DNA of 64,000 nucleotides, taken from Sphingomonas yantingensis. Lineage in GTDB: Bacteria; Pseudomonadota; Alphaproteobacteria; Sphingomonadales; Sphingomonadaceae. Made by a program: the position numbers and the translations under genes. Of the stretch, positions 36,614 to 45,155 are shown one piece after another. Where the stretch lies: positions 372,001-436,000 of the forward strand of contig NZ_JACIJJ010000002.1 of the NCBI RefSeq assembly GCF_014199325.1. The letters are read 5' to 3'. Below the pieces are notes generated by a model, which saw only the letters and a list, made by a program, of their open reading frames with translations, had not been told where the DNA came from and searched no databases. How positions within the stretch are numbered: position 1 is the first letter of the stretch; each line of letters opens with the position of its first letter.

Positions 36614-36646
36614 GGCAGGGCCGGCGGGGTGATCGCCGGCCCTGCC
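36614..36646 (-). terminator. Hairpin downstream of the small secreted protein gene
   Basis: GGCAGGGCCGGC (36614-36625) pairs perfectly with GCCGGCCCTGCC (36635-36646) around a nine-base loop. It lies ten bases past the stop at 36656. There is no long T-run, so it may be a weak intrinsic terminator or an mRNA-stabilising hairpin. Confidence 0.55.
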
Positions 36647-36655
36647 GAACCGGCC

Positions 36656-36913
36656 TCACTTCGCGACCGGATCGACGCCCTGCTTGGCCACCCATTCGCC
36701 GCGCGTCTGGCAGACGGTGCGCGCGATGCGCGAGCCGGTGATCTCGACCTTGGCACAGACGCGGTTATCGGCGGGGGCGGTCGCGGCCTTGACGGGGGCG
36801 GCAGCGGCGGCGGTGACTTCCTCGGCGCTGGCGACACCGGCGCAGAAGGTGGTGCCGGCGACCAGGCTGAGGGCGGCGAAGGCGGTCGTGGTGGCGATCG
36901 AACGGATGGTCAT
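36656..36913 (-). CDS. Small secreted Cys-containing protein
   Basis: An 85-residue protein with a signal peptide (residues 1-30, AFAALSLVAGTTF then GVASA). The mature part is an Ala/Val/Pro linker, then VCAKVEITGSRIARTVCQTRGEW, with two cysteines 15 apart in a C-x8-GSRI-x3-VC pattern. Proteins with this pattern are frequent small secreted hypotheticals in sphingomonads (general knowledge). AGGGAG precedes the ATG. Function unknown. Upstream, 36914-37153 is a divergent promoter gap with no feature I can name. Confidence 0.8.
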   Translation of the reverse strand: MTIRSIATTTAFAALSLVAGTTFCAGVASAEEVTAAAAAPVKAATAPADNRVCAKVEITGSRIARTVCQTRGEWVAKQGVDPVAK

Positions 36914-37153
36914 GGTGCTTCTCCCTGCATGTTCAGGCTGTCTGCCTGGTTGCGGGATGCGTTGCAGCCAGCGTGCCAAGTTCGAAGAATGGCGGATTTC
37001 TGGGGATATTAAGAAGAGGCTAGGTGTGGCATCGCAATCTGCGCCTAGTGAGCCGCCATTCATTGGCGGATTTTGCGATGCGGGTCGTCCGGTATCGGCC
37101 GCCGGCGTTCGGAAGCGGACATTTGCGGGACTGGCGGGTAAAGACGACCGGTG

Positions 37154-37480
37154 ATGAAGCGATATCTCTTCGTGTGCAGCCAGAACCGGCTGCGTAGCCC
37201 AACCGCCGAACAGATTTTCGCGCAGCGCCCCGGTGTCGAGGTCGCGTCGGCGGGCACGAACCAAGGTGCGGACGGACCGCTTACCGACGAGCTCGTCGAA
37301 TGGGCGGATTGCATCGGCGTGATGGAGCGGGTGCACCGGACCAAGGTGCAGCGCGATTTTCGCCGCGCGCTGGGCGGGCGCAGGATGGTCTACCTCGATA
37401 TCCCGGACGACTATGCGTTCATGTCGCCCGACCTGATTGCGCTCCTGGAAGCGCGGATGCGCCGGCACTGGCCGGATTGA
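37154..37480 (+). CDS. Short low-molecular-weight protein-tyrosine-phosphatase-like protein
   Basis: A 108-residue protein. The N-terminal KRYLFVCSQNRLRSPTAE contains the CX5R phosphatase loop (C8 to R14, followed by Ser). Normal enzymes of this family have about 150 residues and a DPY general acid; here only DIPDDYAF near 82-89 could supply an aspartate. It belongs to the short family found beside many bacterial genomes' stress genes, and activity is uncertain. A GTG directly before the ATG is an alternative start. It converges with the dioxygenase gene, with ten bases between. Confidence 0.8.
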   Translation: MKRYLFVCSQNRLRSPTAEQIFAQRPGVEVASAGTNQGADGPLTDELVEWADCIGVMERVHRTKVQRDFRRALGGRRMVYLDIPDDYAFMSPDLIALLEARMRRHWPD

Positions 37481-37490
37481 GTCCGCCCGG

Positions 37491-38177
37491 TCAGTCCGCC
37501 GTCTTCAGCCAGCGGTTCTCGCGAAACCATTTGGTGAAGATGTATTTGGTGCCCGTCACCACTGCCATCCCCTCGTGCAGTGTCGCGTCGTTGGGGGCGC
37601 CGTCGGCGGCCATGTTGTTCCAGATCAACAGCATCCGCTTGCGCGGCGGGATGCGGATGCCGGCGAGCGGGAACCAGGTGGCGCCGCCCTCCTCGACTTC
37701 GTTCAGATAGGCCATCGCGGTCCAGGTGCGCTGGCCGCCCTGGCCCTGCATCGCCGCCCAATAGGGCTCGCTTTCGTGGAAATAATCGTGGTGCGCGCGG
37801 AATTGCTGGCTGGGGGCGTAGCGCTGGCCCTGCATCGTCTCGCCGTGCGCGGGCTCCAGGCCGAGCAGGTCGGCCACCCGCTCGTCGATCGGGCGGATGA
37901 TCGGCGAATAGCGGTCCATGTCGCAGCTCTCGCTGGTGCGAAAGCCGGGCTCGGCCGATTGGCTGAGCAGGGTCGAGGGGCGGCGACCGGCGTCGATCAC
38001 CTCGATCAGGACGGCGCATTCCTCGTCGGTGAGGAAGTCGAGACAGTAATAGACCTCAGCCTGCTCGATCGGCACGCGGGTGATGCGCGGATCGCCTTCC
38101 AGCCGCGCTGCGACAGAGCGGCCGATCGCGGCGCGGTGGGCAGAGGGGCGGCCGGGGGATTTCGCTGCGCTTGCCAT
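37491..38177 (-). CDS. Prolyl 4-hydroxylase-like 2-oxoglutarate/Fe(II) dioxygenase
   Basis: A 228-residue enzyme with the complete 2OG oxygenase set: H129-x-D131 (RAHHDYF), distal H201 (LHEGMAVV) and the 2OG-binding K211 (GTKYIFTKWF). The P4H alpha-subunit domain runs from about 85 to 218, and FRTSESCDMDRYS is the typical beta-strand entry. It has no signal peptide. AGGAGG precedes the ATG. The target proline protein in bacteria is unknown; EF-Tu is a known bacterial substrate of a relative. Confidence 0.92.
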   Translation of the reverse strand: MASAAKSPGRPSAHRAAIGRSVAARLEGDPRITRVPIEQAEVYYCLDFLTDEECAVLIEVIDAGRRPSTLLSQSAEPGFRTSESCDMDRYSPIIRPIDERVADLLGLEPAHGETMQGQRYAPSQQFRAHHDYFHESEPYWAAMQGQGGQRTWTAMAYLNEVEEGGATWFPLAGIRIPPRKRMLLIWNNMAADGAPNDATLHEGMAVVTGTKYIFTKWFRENRWLKTAD

Positions 38178-38259
38178 GGCTTCCTCCTGCCGCGCGGGTC
38201 CGCAAAAGCCAAGGGGCCGGCGCGTCGCCGCACCGTCCCCCGGTTTCAGGTCGCCGCGA

Positions 38260-39288
38260 TCACCAGAAGATGTCGTACTCGACGTCGACCACTTCGCCGG
38301 TCTCCAGATCGACGAGCAGCGCGTCGTTGTAATAGCGCACCCAGCGATACGGGCCGTACGCGTCGGGCAGGCGATAGTTGTACGGATCGTCGATCCAGTA
38401 ATCTTGCCCGAACAGGATGCTGCTCAGCGTGAAGCCGATCCCGAACCGGCGATACCCGCCATAATAGCCCTGCGGCGCGTAATAGCGGGGCAGGCGATAG
38501 ACGTTGCGGTTCGTCTGGCGATAACCGCGCCAATCGTAGCGGCGGTCGCGCCGCCAGTCGCGGTTCCAGTCGCGCCGGTCATATCCGCCGCGGTCGTTCC
38601 AGCCATCGCGATCGCGCCCGACGCGCCAGTCGTTGCCGCCGTTCCAGCGCTGGTCGCGCTCGTTCCACTGGCCCCCGTTCCGGCGGTCGAACCGATCGTC
38701 GTCGCGGCGACGATCCCGCTCGATCCGGTCGCGGCGCTCGTTGAAATAGCGGTCGCGCTCGGCCGCGGCGCCGGGGCGCTGCCAGTTGCCGTCCGGGCGC
38801 TGTCCGCCCACGCCCGGCCGCTGCCAGTCGCCGCGCGGGCGATCGGGCCGCTGGAACCCGCCGTCCGGGCGCTGACCCTCCGGCCGCTGGAAACCGCCGC
38901 CCTGCGGACGGTCGGGACGCTGCCACCCACCCTCGGGACGGGGCCGGTCGGGTCGCTGGAAATCGCCGCCCTGCGGACGGTCCGGGCGCTGGAAGCCACC
39001 CCCCCGCGGGCGATCGGGGCGCTGCCAGCCGCCGGTCTGGCCCTCGGGCCGCTGAAAACCGCCGCGGCGGAAATCGCCGCCCTCGGCGCGCGGGGGCGGG
39101 GCGGGGCGCTCGGCGCGGGCGCCGATCGACACGCCGCTGTCGCGTGCGGCCTCGGCACGGGCCGCGGCGCGCGAGCCGGCGTCCATGCTGCGCCCGGGCC
39201 GTCCGCGACCCTCTTCTTCCTGTGCAAAGGCGGCCGCCGGCAACATCGCCGTGGCGGTGGCAAGCGCGAGCATCCACTTACGCTTCAT
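38260..39288 (-). CDS. RcnB family periplasmic protein with Arg/Pro/Gly repeat region
   Basis: A 342-residue exported protein (signal peptide residues 1-22, KRKWMLALATATAMLPAAAFA). Residues 78-172 are a tandem repeat of about ten residues around FQRPDRPRGGG. Residues 175-260 are Arg/Asp/Trp rich. The last 40 residues match the RcnB domain: LPDAYGPYRWVRYYNDALLV then DLETGEVVDVEYDIFW. RcnB proteins take part in nickel/cobalt homeostasis in enterobacteria; in sphingomonads the role is unproved. GGAGGG precedes the ATG. Confidence 0.85.
   Translation of the reverse strand: MKRKWMLALATATAMLPAAAFAQEEEGRGRPGRSMDAGSRAAARAEAARDSGVSIGARAERPAPPPRAEGGDFRRGGFQRPEGQTGGWQRPDRPRGGGFQRPDRPQGGDFQRPDRPRPEGGWQRPDRPQGGGFQRPEGQRPDGGFQRPDRPRGDWQRPGVGGQRPDGNWQRPGAAAERDRYFNERRDRIERDRRRDDDRFDRRNGGQWNERDQRWNGGNDWRVGRDRDGWNDRGGYDRRDWNRDWRRDRRYDWRGYRQTNRNVYRLPRYYAPQGYYGGYRRFGIGFTLSSILFGQDYWIDDPYNYRLPDAYGPYRWVRYYNDALLVDLETGEVVDVEYDIFW
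38773..39057 (-). repeat. Tandem coding repeat in the RcnB-like gene
   Basis: About nine imperfect units of 21-36 bases encode QRPDRP-type peptides with variable Gly/Trp/Phe spacers (residues 78-172). The units vary in length and in synonymous codons and have no fixed spacers, so this is protein-coding expansion, not a CRISPR array. Such repeats can change copy number by slippage or recombination. Confidence 0.8.
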
Positions 39289-39392
39289 CGTAATCCCTCC
39301 AGCGGCATCCCGAAGAGCCGGGGATCGCCGCATGCCACACGAACTATGCCAGACGGGTTGAGCCGTTCCTGAATTGCGTTGACAGCAAATTG

Positions 39393-39947
39393 TCAGCTTC
39401 TCGGAAGCCGTTTCGGGGCGGCGAGCGCGGGCACGTCCTTCGCCGCGTCGCGCGCGTCGATATCGGGGGAGGCGACGGGGGCGACCGTCTCGTCCCCGCG
39501 CTCGATCGCGGCGGCGCGGCGGACCGCCTCGACCAGCCGCGGCTGAATGCCGCAGCGGCAATGATGCGACATGGCGCGGCGGATCGCCGCCTCGTCGGGG
39601 TCGCGCACCTCCCGGATCAGCACCGCGGCGGCCATGACGAGGCCAGGGATGCAATAGCCGCATTGCGAGACGTTGCCGGCGAGGAACGCCTGCTGCACCG
39701 GATGGTCCCGATCGCGCGCCAGCCCCTCGATCGTCGTGACGAAGCTGCCCTCCACCGACGCGATCGTGACGGCGCACGACCGCACCGCGCGCCCGTCGAT
39801 ATCGACGGTGCAGGCGCCGCATTCGCCGTTCGAGCAGGCGATCTTGGTGCCGGTGAGGTTCGAGGCGTCGCGCAGCGCCACCGCCAGCGGCGTTTCGGGC
39901 GACAACGCGTACTGGATCGGCTGATTGTTGACGGTCAGACGGGTCAT
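39393..39947 (-). CDS. Orphan [2Fe-2S] subunit of the xanthine dehydrogenase family
   Basis: A 184-residue two-cluster ferredoxin-like subunit. The plant-type cluster ligands are in [16 protein letters not shown] and the later RSC; the second cluster is in QCGYCIPG and HCRCG. The cores of such subunits (CoxS, IorA) are about 150 residues; the extra C-terminal tail of about 30 residues is Asp/Pro/Ala rich. No molybdopterin or FAD subunit lies on either side: leuC is divergent and the RcnB-like gene follows. Its partner must be encoded elsewhere, or it carries electrons for another enzyme. Confidence 0.92.
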   Translation of the reverse strand: MTRLTVNNQPIQYALSPETPLAVALRDASNLTGTKIACSNGECGACTVDIDGRAVRSCAVTIASVEGSFVTTIEGLARDRDHPVQQAFLAGNVSQCGYCIPGLVMAAAVLIREVRDPDEAAIRRAMSHHCRCGIQPRLVEAVRRAAAIERGDETVAPVASPDIDARDAAKDVPALAAPKRLPRS

Positions 39948-40043
39948 GAAGCGGCTCTAGCGCAGCCGCACCGGCCCCGAAAGTGCGACATAAAGTTGCT
40001 TGGCGGCTTGCGATCTGGCAGCAAAGAGTTAAACGCGCCCGCC

Positions 40044-41483
40044 ATGGCCAGCAATCCGCGCACGCTTTACGAAAAGATCTGGGCCGACCATGTGGTCGAG
40101 CGCCGGGACGACGGCACCTGCCTCATCTATATCGACCGCCACCTCGTTCATGAGGTGACCAGCCCGCAGGCGTTCGCCGGGCTTCGCGCCGCCGGGCGCC
40201 CGGTGCGCCGGCCCGAGCTGACGCTGGCGGTCCCCGACCACAACCTGCCGACGACCGCGCGCGTCGACGCGGCGGGCCACCGCCTGCCGATCGCCGATCC
40301 AGACAGCGCCCAGCAGCTCGAGATGCTCGAGCGCAACACCGCCGAATTCGGCATCCGTTATATCGGCGCGACCGATGCGGCACAGGGCATCGTTCATGTC
40401 GTGGGGCCGGAACAGGGCTTCACGCTGCCCGGCACGACGCTCGTCTGCGGCGACAGCCACACGTCCGCACACGGGGCTCTCGGCGCGCTCGCCTTTGGCA
40501 TCGGGACGAGCGAGGTCGAGCATGTGCTCGCCACGCAGACGCTGCTGCTCCAGCAGTCCAAGACGATGGAAGTCCGCGTCGACGGGACGCTCGGCTTCGG
40601 CGTCAGCGCCAAGGACGTGATCCTCGCGATCATCGGCCGCATCGGCGCGGCCGGGGGCACGGGCCATGTCATCGAATATACCGGCGAAGTGATCCGCGCG
40701 CTCTCGGTCGAGGGGCGCCTCACCATCAGCAACATGTCGATCGAGGGCGGCGCGCGCGCCGGCCTGATCGCGCCGGACGAGACGACCTTTGCCTATCTCA
40801 AGGGCCGGCCGATGGCGCCGGCGGGCGAGGATTGGGAGCGGGCGGTCGCCTATTGGAGGACGCTGCCGACCGATCCGGGCGCGACCTATGACAAGCGCGT
40901 GGTGCTGGACGGCAGCGCGATCGCGCCGTCGCTGACCTGGGGGACGAGCCCCGAGGACGTGGTGCCGATCACCGGCGCGGTGCCCGAGCCGGAAAGCTTC
41001 GCCGACCCGTCGAAGCAGGCAGCGGCGCGCAAGTCGCTCGATTATATGGGCCTGACGCCGGGCACGCGGATGCAGGACGTCGGCATCGAGCACGTCTTCA
41101 TCGGCAGCTGCACCAACAGCCGGATCGAGGACCTGCGCGCCGCGGCGAAGGTGGTCGAGGGACGCCGCGTCGCCGACCGGATCAGACAGGCCCTGGTCGT
41201 GCCCGGCTCCGGCCTCGTCAAGCGGCAGGCGGAGGCCGAGGGGCTCGACCGCATCTTTACCGAGGCGGGGTTCGAGTGGCGCGAGCCGGGCTGCTCGATG
41301 TGCCTGGCCATGAATCCCGACAAGGTGCCGGCGGGCGAACGTTGTGCTTCCACTTCGAATCGGAATTTCGTAGGGCGTCAGGGACCGGGCGCGCGCACGC
41401 ACCTGGTCTCGCCCGCGATGGCGGCGGCGGCGGCGGTCACGGGGCGCTTGACCGACGTGCGTGAGCTGGTCGCGGGGTCATGA
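40044..41483 (+). CDS. leuC: 3-isopropylmalate dehydratase large subunit
   Basis: A 479-residue aconitase-family enzyme subunit of leucine synthesis. The [4Fe-4S] ligands are C356 (GSCTNSR) and C417/C420 (GCSMCLAMN). [20 protein letters not shown] at 134-153 and the late [12 protein letters not shown] are also diagnostic. The ATG at 40044 begins [17 protein letters not shown], the usual opening; the frame is open upstream but unrelated. The small subunit leuD is not adjacent: about 1.06 kb with a microprotein and a lactonase-like gene lies between. Confidence 0.97.
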   Translation: MASNPRTLYEKIWADHVVERRDDGTCLIYIDRHLVHEVTSPQAFAGLRAAGRPVRRPELTLAVPDHNLPTTARVDAAGHRLPIADPDSAQQLEMLERNTAEFGIRYIGATDAAQGIVHVVGPEQGFTLPGTTLVCGDSHTSAHGALGALAFGIGTSEVEHVLATQTLLLQQSKTMEVRVDGTLGFGVSAKDVILAIIGRIGAAGGTGHVIEYTGEVIRALSVEGRLTISNMSIEGGARAGLIAPDETTFAYLKGRPMAPAGEDWERAVAYWRTLPTDPGATYDKRVVLDGSAIAPSLTWGTSPEDVVPITGAVPEPESFADPSKQAAARKSLDYMGLTPGTRMQDVGIEHVFIGSCTNSRIEDLRAAAKVVEGRRVADRIRQALVVPGSGLVKRQAEAEGLDRIFTEAGFEWREPGCSMCLAMNPDKVPAGERCASTSNRNFVGRQGPGARTHLVSPAMAAAAAVTGRLTDVRELVAGS

Positions 41484-41516
41484 GGGCCGGCAACCATGCC
41501 GGGGAGGGTCGTGTTG

Positions 41517-41654
41517 ATGCGTCGAGTAATGGTCCTGCTGATCGCCGGTACCGTGATGAGCGGCCTCGCCGCCGCCTATGCCTCGTCGGGCAAGGTGCGG
41601 CAGAAGGGGTCAGCCCCCGTCCAGCAGGCGAGCGTCACTGTCGCCGAGGGCTGA
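41517..41654 (+). CDS. 45-residue membrane or secreted microprotein
   Basis: A small frame beginning MRRVMVLLIAGTVMSGLAAA, which looks like a signal peptide or a single membrane helix, followed by a short polar tail (YASSGKVRQKGSAPVQQASV and five more residues). GGGGAGGG lies eight bases before the ATG, a strong ribosome site that favours a real gene; a GTG two codons earlier is possible. It sits 33 bases after leuC. No family is recognised. Confidence 0.5.
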   Translation: MRRVMVLLIAGTVMSGLAAAYASSGKVRQKGSAPVQQASVTVAEG

Positions 41655-41668
41655 AAGCCCGCAGTGAC
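41634..41668 (+). terminator. Hairpin at the end of the microprotein gene
   Basis: GTCACTG (41634-41640) pairs with CAGTGAC (41662-41668), with an inner stem GGGCT/AGCCC (41648-41652/41656-41660). There is no T-run, so it may only reduce read-through toward the lactonase gene or stabilise the upstream message. Confidence 0.35.
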
Positions 41669-41721
41669 AGCGGGTTGATCCTCAGGCAGCATCGTCCCCA
41701 ACCAACAGGGGAATTGATGCC

Positions 41722-42540
41722 ATGCGCCTGATCGCCGCTTCGCTCGTCGCGCTCGCCACCACCGGCGCCGCGCCGCCGGTCCAGGCACCCGCCAGCGTCC
41801 GCATCGCCGCGTTCGAGTGCGGTCGGCTGGTCCAGCCCGATCTCGGGCGGTTCAACGACACGATGCTGTTCGCGGGCGAGCGGCGCGAGTTCGTCGCGGG
41901 CTGTTTCCTGATCCGCCACCCCAAGGGCGTGCTGCTCTGGGATACCGGGCTGTCGGTGGAGATGGCGGCGAAGTCGCCCGACCGGATGAAGGCGGGGATC
42001 GCGATCGCCGACCGATTGAAGGCGCTGGGCCTGACCTCCGCCGACGTCAAATATATCGGTATCAGCCATTATCACGCCGACCATACGGGCGGCGCCAAGG
42101 CCTTTCCCGATGCCGAATTGCTGATCGGCGCCAAGGACTGGGCGGCGGTACAGGCGATGGGCGGCGACGATCCGCAGCGCGCCGCGCTCCGCCCATGGAT
42201 CGACGGCCCGGCCAAGGTCACGCCGGTGGCGGGCGACCGCGACGTGTTCGGCGACGGCAGCGTGATGATGCTGACCATGCCCGGCCACACGCCCGGTCAT
42301 TCGGCGCTGCTCGTCCGCACCGCGAAGAACGGCCCCGTCCTTATTTCCGGCGACGAATATCATTTCCGCGAGAACCGGCCCGTTCGCGGCGTCCCCACCT
42401 TCAACACCAGCCGCGCCGAGACGCTGGCGAGCCACGACCGGTTCGAGGGGATCGCGAAGAACCTCAAGGCGCGTGTCGTCATCCAGCACGATCCGCGCGA
42501 CATCGCCGCCATGCCCGCTTTCCCCAAGGAACTCGACTGA
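41722..42540 (+). CDS. Exported metallo-beta-lactamase-fold hydrolase, N-acyl-homoserine lactonase-like
   Basis: A 272-residue enzyme with a signal peptide (residues 1-17 or so). The zinc motif HYHADH is at 116-121, followed by MPGHTPGHS and ISGDEYHF, giving all expected ligands. The overall pattern ([19 protein letters not shown]) resembles AttM/AiiA-type lactonases that open acyl-homoserine lactones, but lactonase activity is not certain from sequence. AGGGGAATT precedes the ATG. It ends two bases before leuD, so it is probably translated with it and lies inside the leu cluster. Confidence 0.85.
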   Translation: MRLIAASLVALATTGAAPPVQAPASVRIAAFECGRLVQPDLGRFNDTMLFAGERREFVAGCFLIRHPKGVLLWDTGLSVEMAAKSPDRMKAGIAIADRLKALGLTSADVKYIGISHYHADHTGGAKAFPDAELLIGAKDWAAVQAMGGDDPQRAALRPWIDGPAKVTPVAGDRDVFGDGSVMMLTMPGHTPGHSALLVRTAKNGPVLISGDEYHFRENRPVRGVPTFNTSRAETLASHDRFEGIAKNLKARVVIQHDPRDIAAMPAFPKELD

Positions 42541-42542
42541 CC

Positions 42543-43175
42543 ATGCGAGCCGTCACCCGCGTCGAAGGGCGCGCCTATCCCTTCGGTGCGAAGAACATCG
42601 ACACCGACATCATCATCCCCGCCCACTGGCTCAAGACCGTGACGCGCGAGGGACTGGGCAAGGGCGCGTTCGAGGCGCTGCGGCGCGAGGATGGCAATGT
42701 GTTCGACGACCCGGCCTATGCCGGCAGTCCGATCCTGATCGCCGGCGAGAATTTCGGCTGCGGATCGAGCCGGGAGCATGCCGCTTGGGCGCTGGACGAC
42801 ATGGGCGTGCGCGCGGTGATCGCGCCGAGCTATTCTGACATCTTCTCGGGCAACGCGGTCAAGAACGGGATCGTCCCCGTCCTGCTGCCGCAGGAGGCGA
42901 TCGATCGGCTGCTCGAGGTCGCGCGGGAAGGGGCGGCAATCACCGTCGACCTCGAGAGCATGAGCGTCACCACGCTCTATCAGGATCGGTTCGTCTTCGA
43001 GATGGACGGTTTTCGTCGGCAGTGCCTGATGGAGGGGCTGGACGAGATCGGCATGACGCTGGCACAGGATACCGCGATTTCGAAATACGAGGCGGCCGTC
43101 GGTTCGGACCGCCCGTGGATCGCGGGAGGAAGCCGGAATGAAGGCATTGCTGTCGAGGGCGCCGGGCGGACCTGA
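42543..43175 (+). CDS. leuD: 3-isopropylmalate dehydratase small subunit
   Basis: A 210-residue partner of LeuC. Family landmarks are [16 protein letters not shown] near the start, [17 protein letters not shown] (about 62-78) and [19 protein letters not shown]. The ATG follows the lactonase stop by two bases. The last 38 bases overlap the start of the quinone oxidoreductase gene, so the cluster continues on the same transcript. Confidence 0.96.
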   Translation: MRAVTRVEGRAYPFGAKNIDTDIIIPAHWLKTVTREGLGKGAFEALRREDGNVFDDPAYAGSPILIAGENFGCGSSREHAAWALDDMGVRAVIAPSYSDIFSGNAVKNGIVPVLLPQEAIDRLLEVAREGAAITVDLESMSVTTLYQDRFVFEMDGFRRQCLMEGLDEIGMTLAQDTAISKYEAAVGSDRPWIAGGSRNEGIAVEGAGRT

Positions 43176-44136
43176 AGCTCTAGAGCTCGCCGACCTGCCC
43201 GATCCCGTCCCCGCCGCGGGGCAGGTGATCGTCGCGGTGAGGGCGTGCGCGATCAACTATCCAGACGTCCTCATCATCGAGGACAAGTACCAGTTCAAGC
43301 CGCCGCGCCCGTTCGCGCCGGGCGGCGAGATCGCCGGCGTGGTCGAGGCGGTGGGCGAGGGCGTGACAGGCTGGGCACCCGGCGACCGGGTGATCGCGGT
43401 GATCGGCAATGGCGGGCTGGTCGAAAAGGTCGCGGTGTCCGGCGCACAGCTCCACCGCTTGCCCGACGGCCGCGATTTTGCCGAGGGCGCGGCGCTCCTC
43501 CTCACCTATGCCACCACCATCCACGCGCTCGCCGATCGCGGCCGGCTGGCCGAGGGGCAGACGCTGCTGGTGCTCGGCGCGGCGGGCGGGGTGGGGCTCG
43601 CGGCGATCGAGCTCGGCAAGGCGATGGGCGCACGCGTGATCGGCGCAGTGTCGTCGGAGGAAAAGGCGGCGGCGGTGCGAGCGGCGGGGGCGGACGACGT
43701 GATCGTCTATCCGCGCGGGCCGTTCGACAAGGACGCGTCGAAGGCGCTGGCCGAGCAGTTCAAGGCGGCGGTCGGGCCGAAGGGCGCCGACGTGATCTAT
43801 GACCCGGTCGGCGGCGATTATGCCGAGCCGGCGCTCCGCTCCGTCGCGTGGGAGGGGCGGTATCTGGTCGTCGGGTTCCCGGCCGGCATCCCGAAGCTGC
43901 CGCTCAATCTGACGCTGCTGAAGAGCTGCGACGTGTGCGGCGTCTTCTGGGGCGCGTTCGCCGCGCGCGATCCGAAGGCGAATGCGGCCAATGTCGAGCG
44001 GCTGTTCGCGCTCTGGCAAGCGGGGCGGATCTCCCCGCGCGTGACGCAGCGTTTTCCGCTGGCGCGCGGCGGTGAGGCGATCGCGGCGCTGACGACGCGC
44101 GAGGTGATCGGCAAGGTCGTCGTCGAAATGGACTGA
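43138..44136 (+). CDS. Zinc-free NADPH:quinone oxidoreductase (MDR superfamily)
   Basis: A 332-residue quinone reductase/enoyl reductase-like MDR protein. [20 protein letters not shown] opens the catalytic domain, and [20 protein letters not shown] is the nucleotide-binding Rossmann motif (AAGGVG). The structural zinc cysteines of alcohol dehydrogenases are absent. GGAGGAAG precedes the ATG, which lies inside the leuD end. It probably reduces quinones or short enones; the exact substrate is unknown. Confidence 0.9.
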   Translation: MKALLSRAPGGPEALELADLPDPVPAAGQVIVAVRACAINYPDVLIIEDKYQFKPPRPFAPGGEIAGVVEAVGEGVTGWAPGDRVIAVIGNGGLVEKVAVSGAQLHRLPDGRDFAEGAALLLTYATTIHALADRGRLAEGQTLLVLGAAGGVGLAAIELGKAMGARVIGAVSSEEKAAAVRAAGADDVIVYPRGPFDKDASKALAEQFKAAVGPKGADVIYDPVGGDYAEPALRSVAWEGRYLVVGFPAGIPKLPLNLTLLKSCDVCGVFWGAFAARDPKANAANVERLFALWQAGRISPRVTQRFPLARGGEAIAALTTREVIGKVVVEMD

Positions 44137-44213
44137 AATCGCGGCCCGTTGCGCTGCCGCAACCGCCCCCCTATCTCGCTGGTCACGAAATTTGACGAAG
44201 GGGCCGGGAACCA

Positions 44214-44537
44214 ATGACCACGTTCGACGATCGCGAGCGCGCGTTCGAGGCGAAGTTCGCACGCGACGAGGAGATGCTGTTCCGCGTCGTCGCGCGCCGC
44301 AATCGTCTGCTCGGGCAGTGGGCTGCCGGCCTGATGAAGCTGACCCCGGAAGAGACCGAGGCCTATGCCAAGGCGGTGGTCCAGGCCGAGTTCGAGGAAG
44401 CGGGCGACGAGGACGTGGTCCGCAAGCTTTACGGCGACCTGATCGCCGCCAATGTCGATGTCGACGAGAGCGCGGTCCGCAAGGCGCTGGACGAGCAGAC
44501 CGTCGAGGCGCGACGCCAGCTTATTGAGGCGCCCTGA
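44214..44537 (+). CDS. ATP synthase inhibitor zeta subunit (DUF1476)
   Basis: A 107-residue alphaproteobacterial zeta subunit, which blocks reverse rotation of the F1 motor. The N-terminus [20 protein letters not shown] is the family signature, followed by a four-helix bundle ([19 protein letters not shown]). It is not near the atp operon. It precedes bolA by three bases, which suggests co-transcription with bolA and the glutaredoxin. Confidence 0.92.
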   Translation: MTTFDDRERAFEAKFARDEEMLFRVVARRNRLLGQWAAGLMKLTPEETEAYAKAVVQAEFEEAGDEDVVRKLYGDLIAANVDVDESAVRKALDEQTVEARRQLIEAP

Positions 44538-44540
44538 CCC

Positions 44541-44777
44541 ATGCCGATGGCTGCCGAAGAGATCGAGGCGCTGATCCGCGCCGAACTGCCAGATGCCGAG
44601 GTGACGATCACCGACCTGGCGGGCGACGGCGATCATTATGCCGCGCACGTCGTATCGGGCGCGTTCAAGGGGCTGAGCCGCGTCAAGCAGCACCAGACCG
44701 TCTATGCGGCGCTGGGTGGCCGGATGGGGGGCGTGCTGCACGCGCTCCAACTGACGACCGCCGCGCCCAAGGAGTAA
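44541..44777 (+). CDS. bolA: BolA family protein
   Basis: A 78-residue BolA. The class signature [21 protein letters not shown] (here split as [16 protein letters not shown]) contains the conserved helix-turn-helix-like segment and the conserved histidine. Start choice between MPMAAEE and MAAEE is open. BolA proteins form [2Fe-2S]-bridged pairs with CGFS monothiol glutaredoxins, and such a gene follows five bases later. Confidence 0.93.
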   Translation: MPMAAEEIEALIRAELPDAEVTITDLAGDGDHYAAHVVSGAFKGLSRVKQHQTVYAALGGRMGGVLHALQLTTAAPKE

Positions 44778-44782
44778 GTAGA

Positions 44783-45112
44783 ATGACTGACGAAAGCCAG
44801 ACGCGCATCCGCGAGATCGTCGATGCCAACGACGTCGTCCTGTTCATGAAGGGCAGCCCGCTGTTTCCGCAGTGCGGCTTCTCCAGCCGGGCAGTCGCGA
44901 TCCTCAATCATCTGGGCGCCGACTTCGAGAGTGTCGACGTGCTTCAGGATCAAGGGATACGTCAGGGCATCAAGGCGTTCAGCGACTGGCCGACTATTCC
45001 TCAATTGTACGTGAAGGGCGAGTTCATCGGCGGTTCGGACATCATGATGGAAATGTACGAATCTGGTGAACTCAAGACCTTGATTGACGAAACCGGCGCG
45101 GCGCAGGCCTGA
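44783..45112 (+). CDS. grxD: Grx4-type monothiol glutaredoxin
   Basis: A 109-residue CGFS glutaredoxin. The [Fe-S]/glutathione motif CGFS is in [16 protein letters not shown] (about 27-42), and the later [20 protein letters not shown] holds the conserved cis-proline and glutathione-binding GG-S/C-D. With BolA it acts in iron-sulfur cluster storage or transfer and iron sensing. The zeta subunit, bolA and this gene lie 3 and 5 bases apart. Confidence 0.95.
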   Translation: MTDESQTRIREIVDANDVVLFMKGSPLFPQCGFSSRAVAILNHLGADFESVDVLQDQGIRQGIKAFSDWPTIPQLYVKGEFIGGSDIMMEMYESGELKTLIDETGAAQA

Positions 45113-45155
45113 ATAAAGGGGCCCGCGCCCCGCCCATAGATACGAAAGGGGCGTC

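Noticed and set aside
34827..36632. 601-codon plus-strand open frame opposite recJ
   Set aside because: RecJ has all motifs; the antisense sequence has none.
38773..39057. CRISPR-like array
   Set aside because: Repeats are in frame, variable in length and without unique spacers; they encode QRPDRP peptides.
38080..39372. Plus-strand open frame with repeated APVxxAL-type pattern
   Set aside because: It is the mirror of the coding repeats in the RcnB-like gene, which has a signal peptide, a ribosome site and a known domain.
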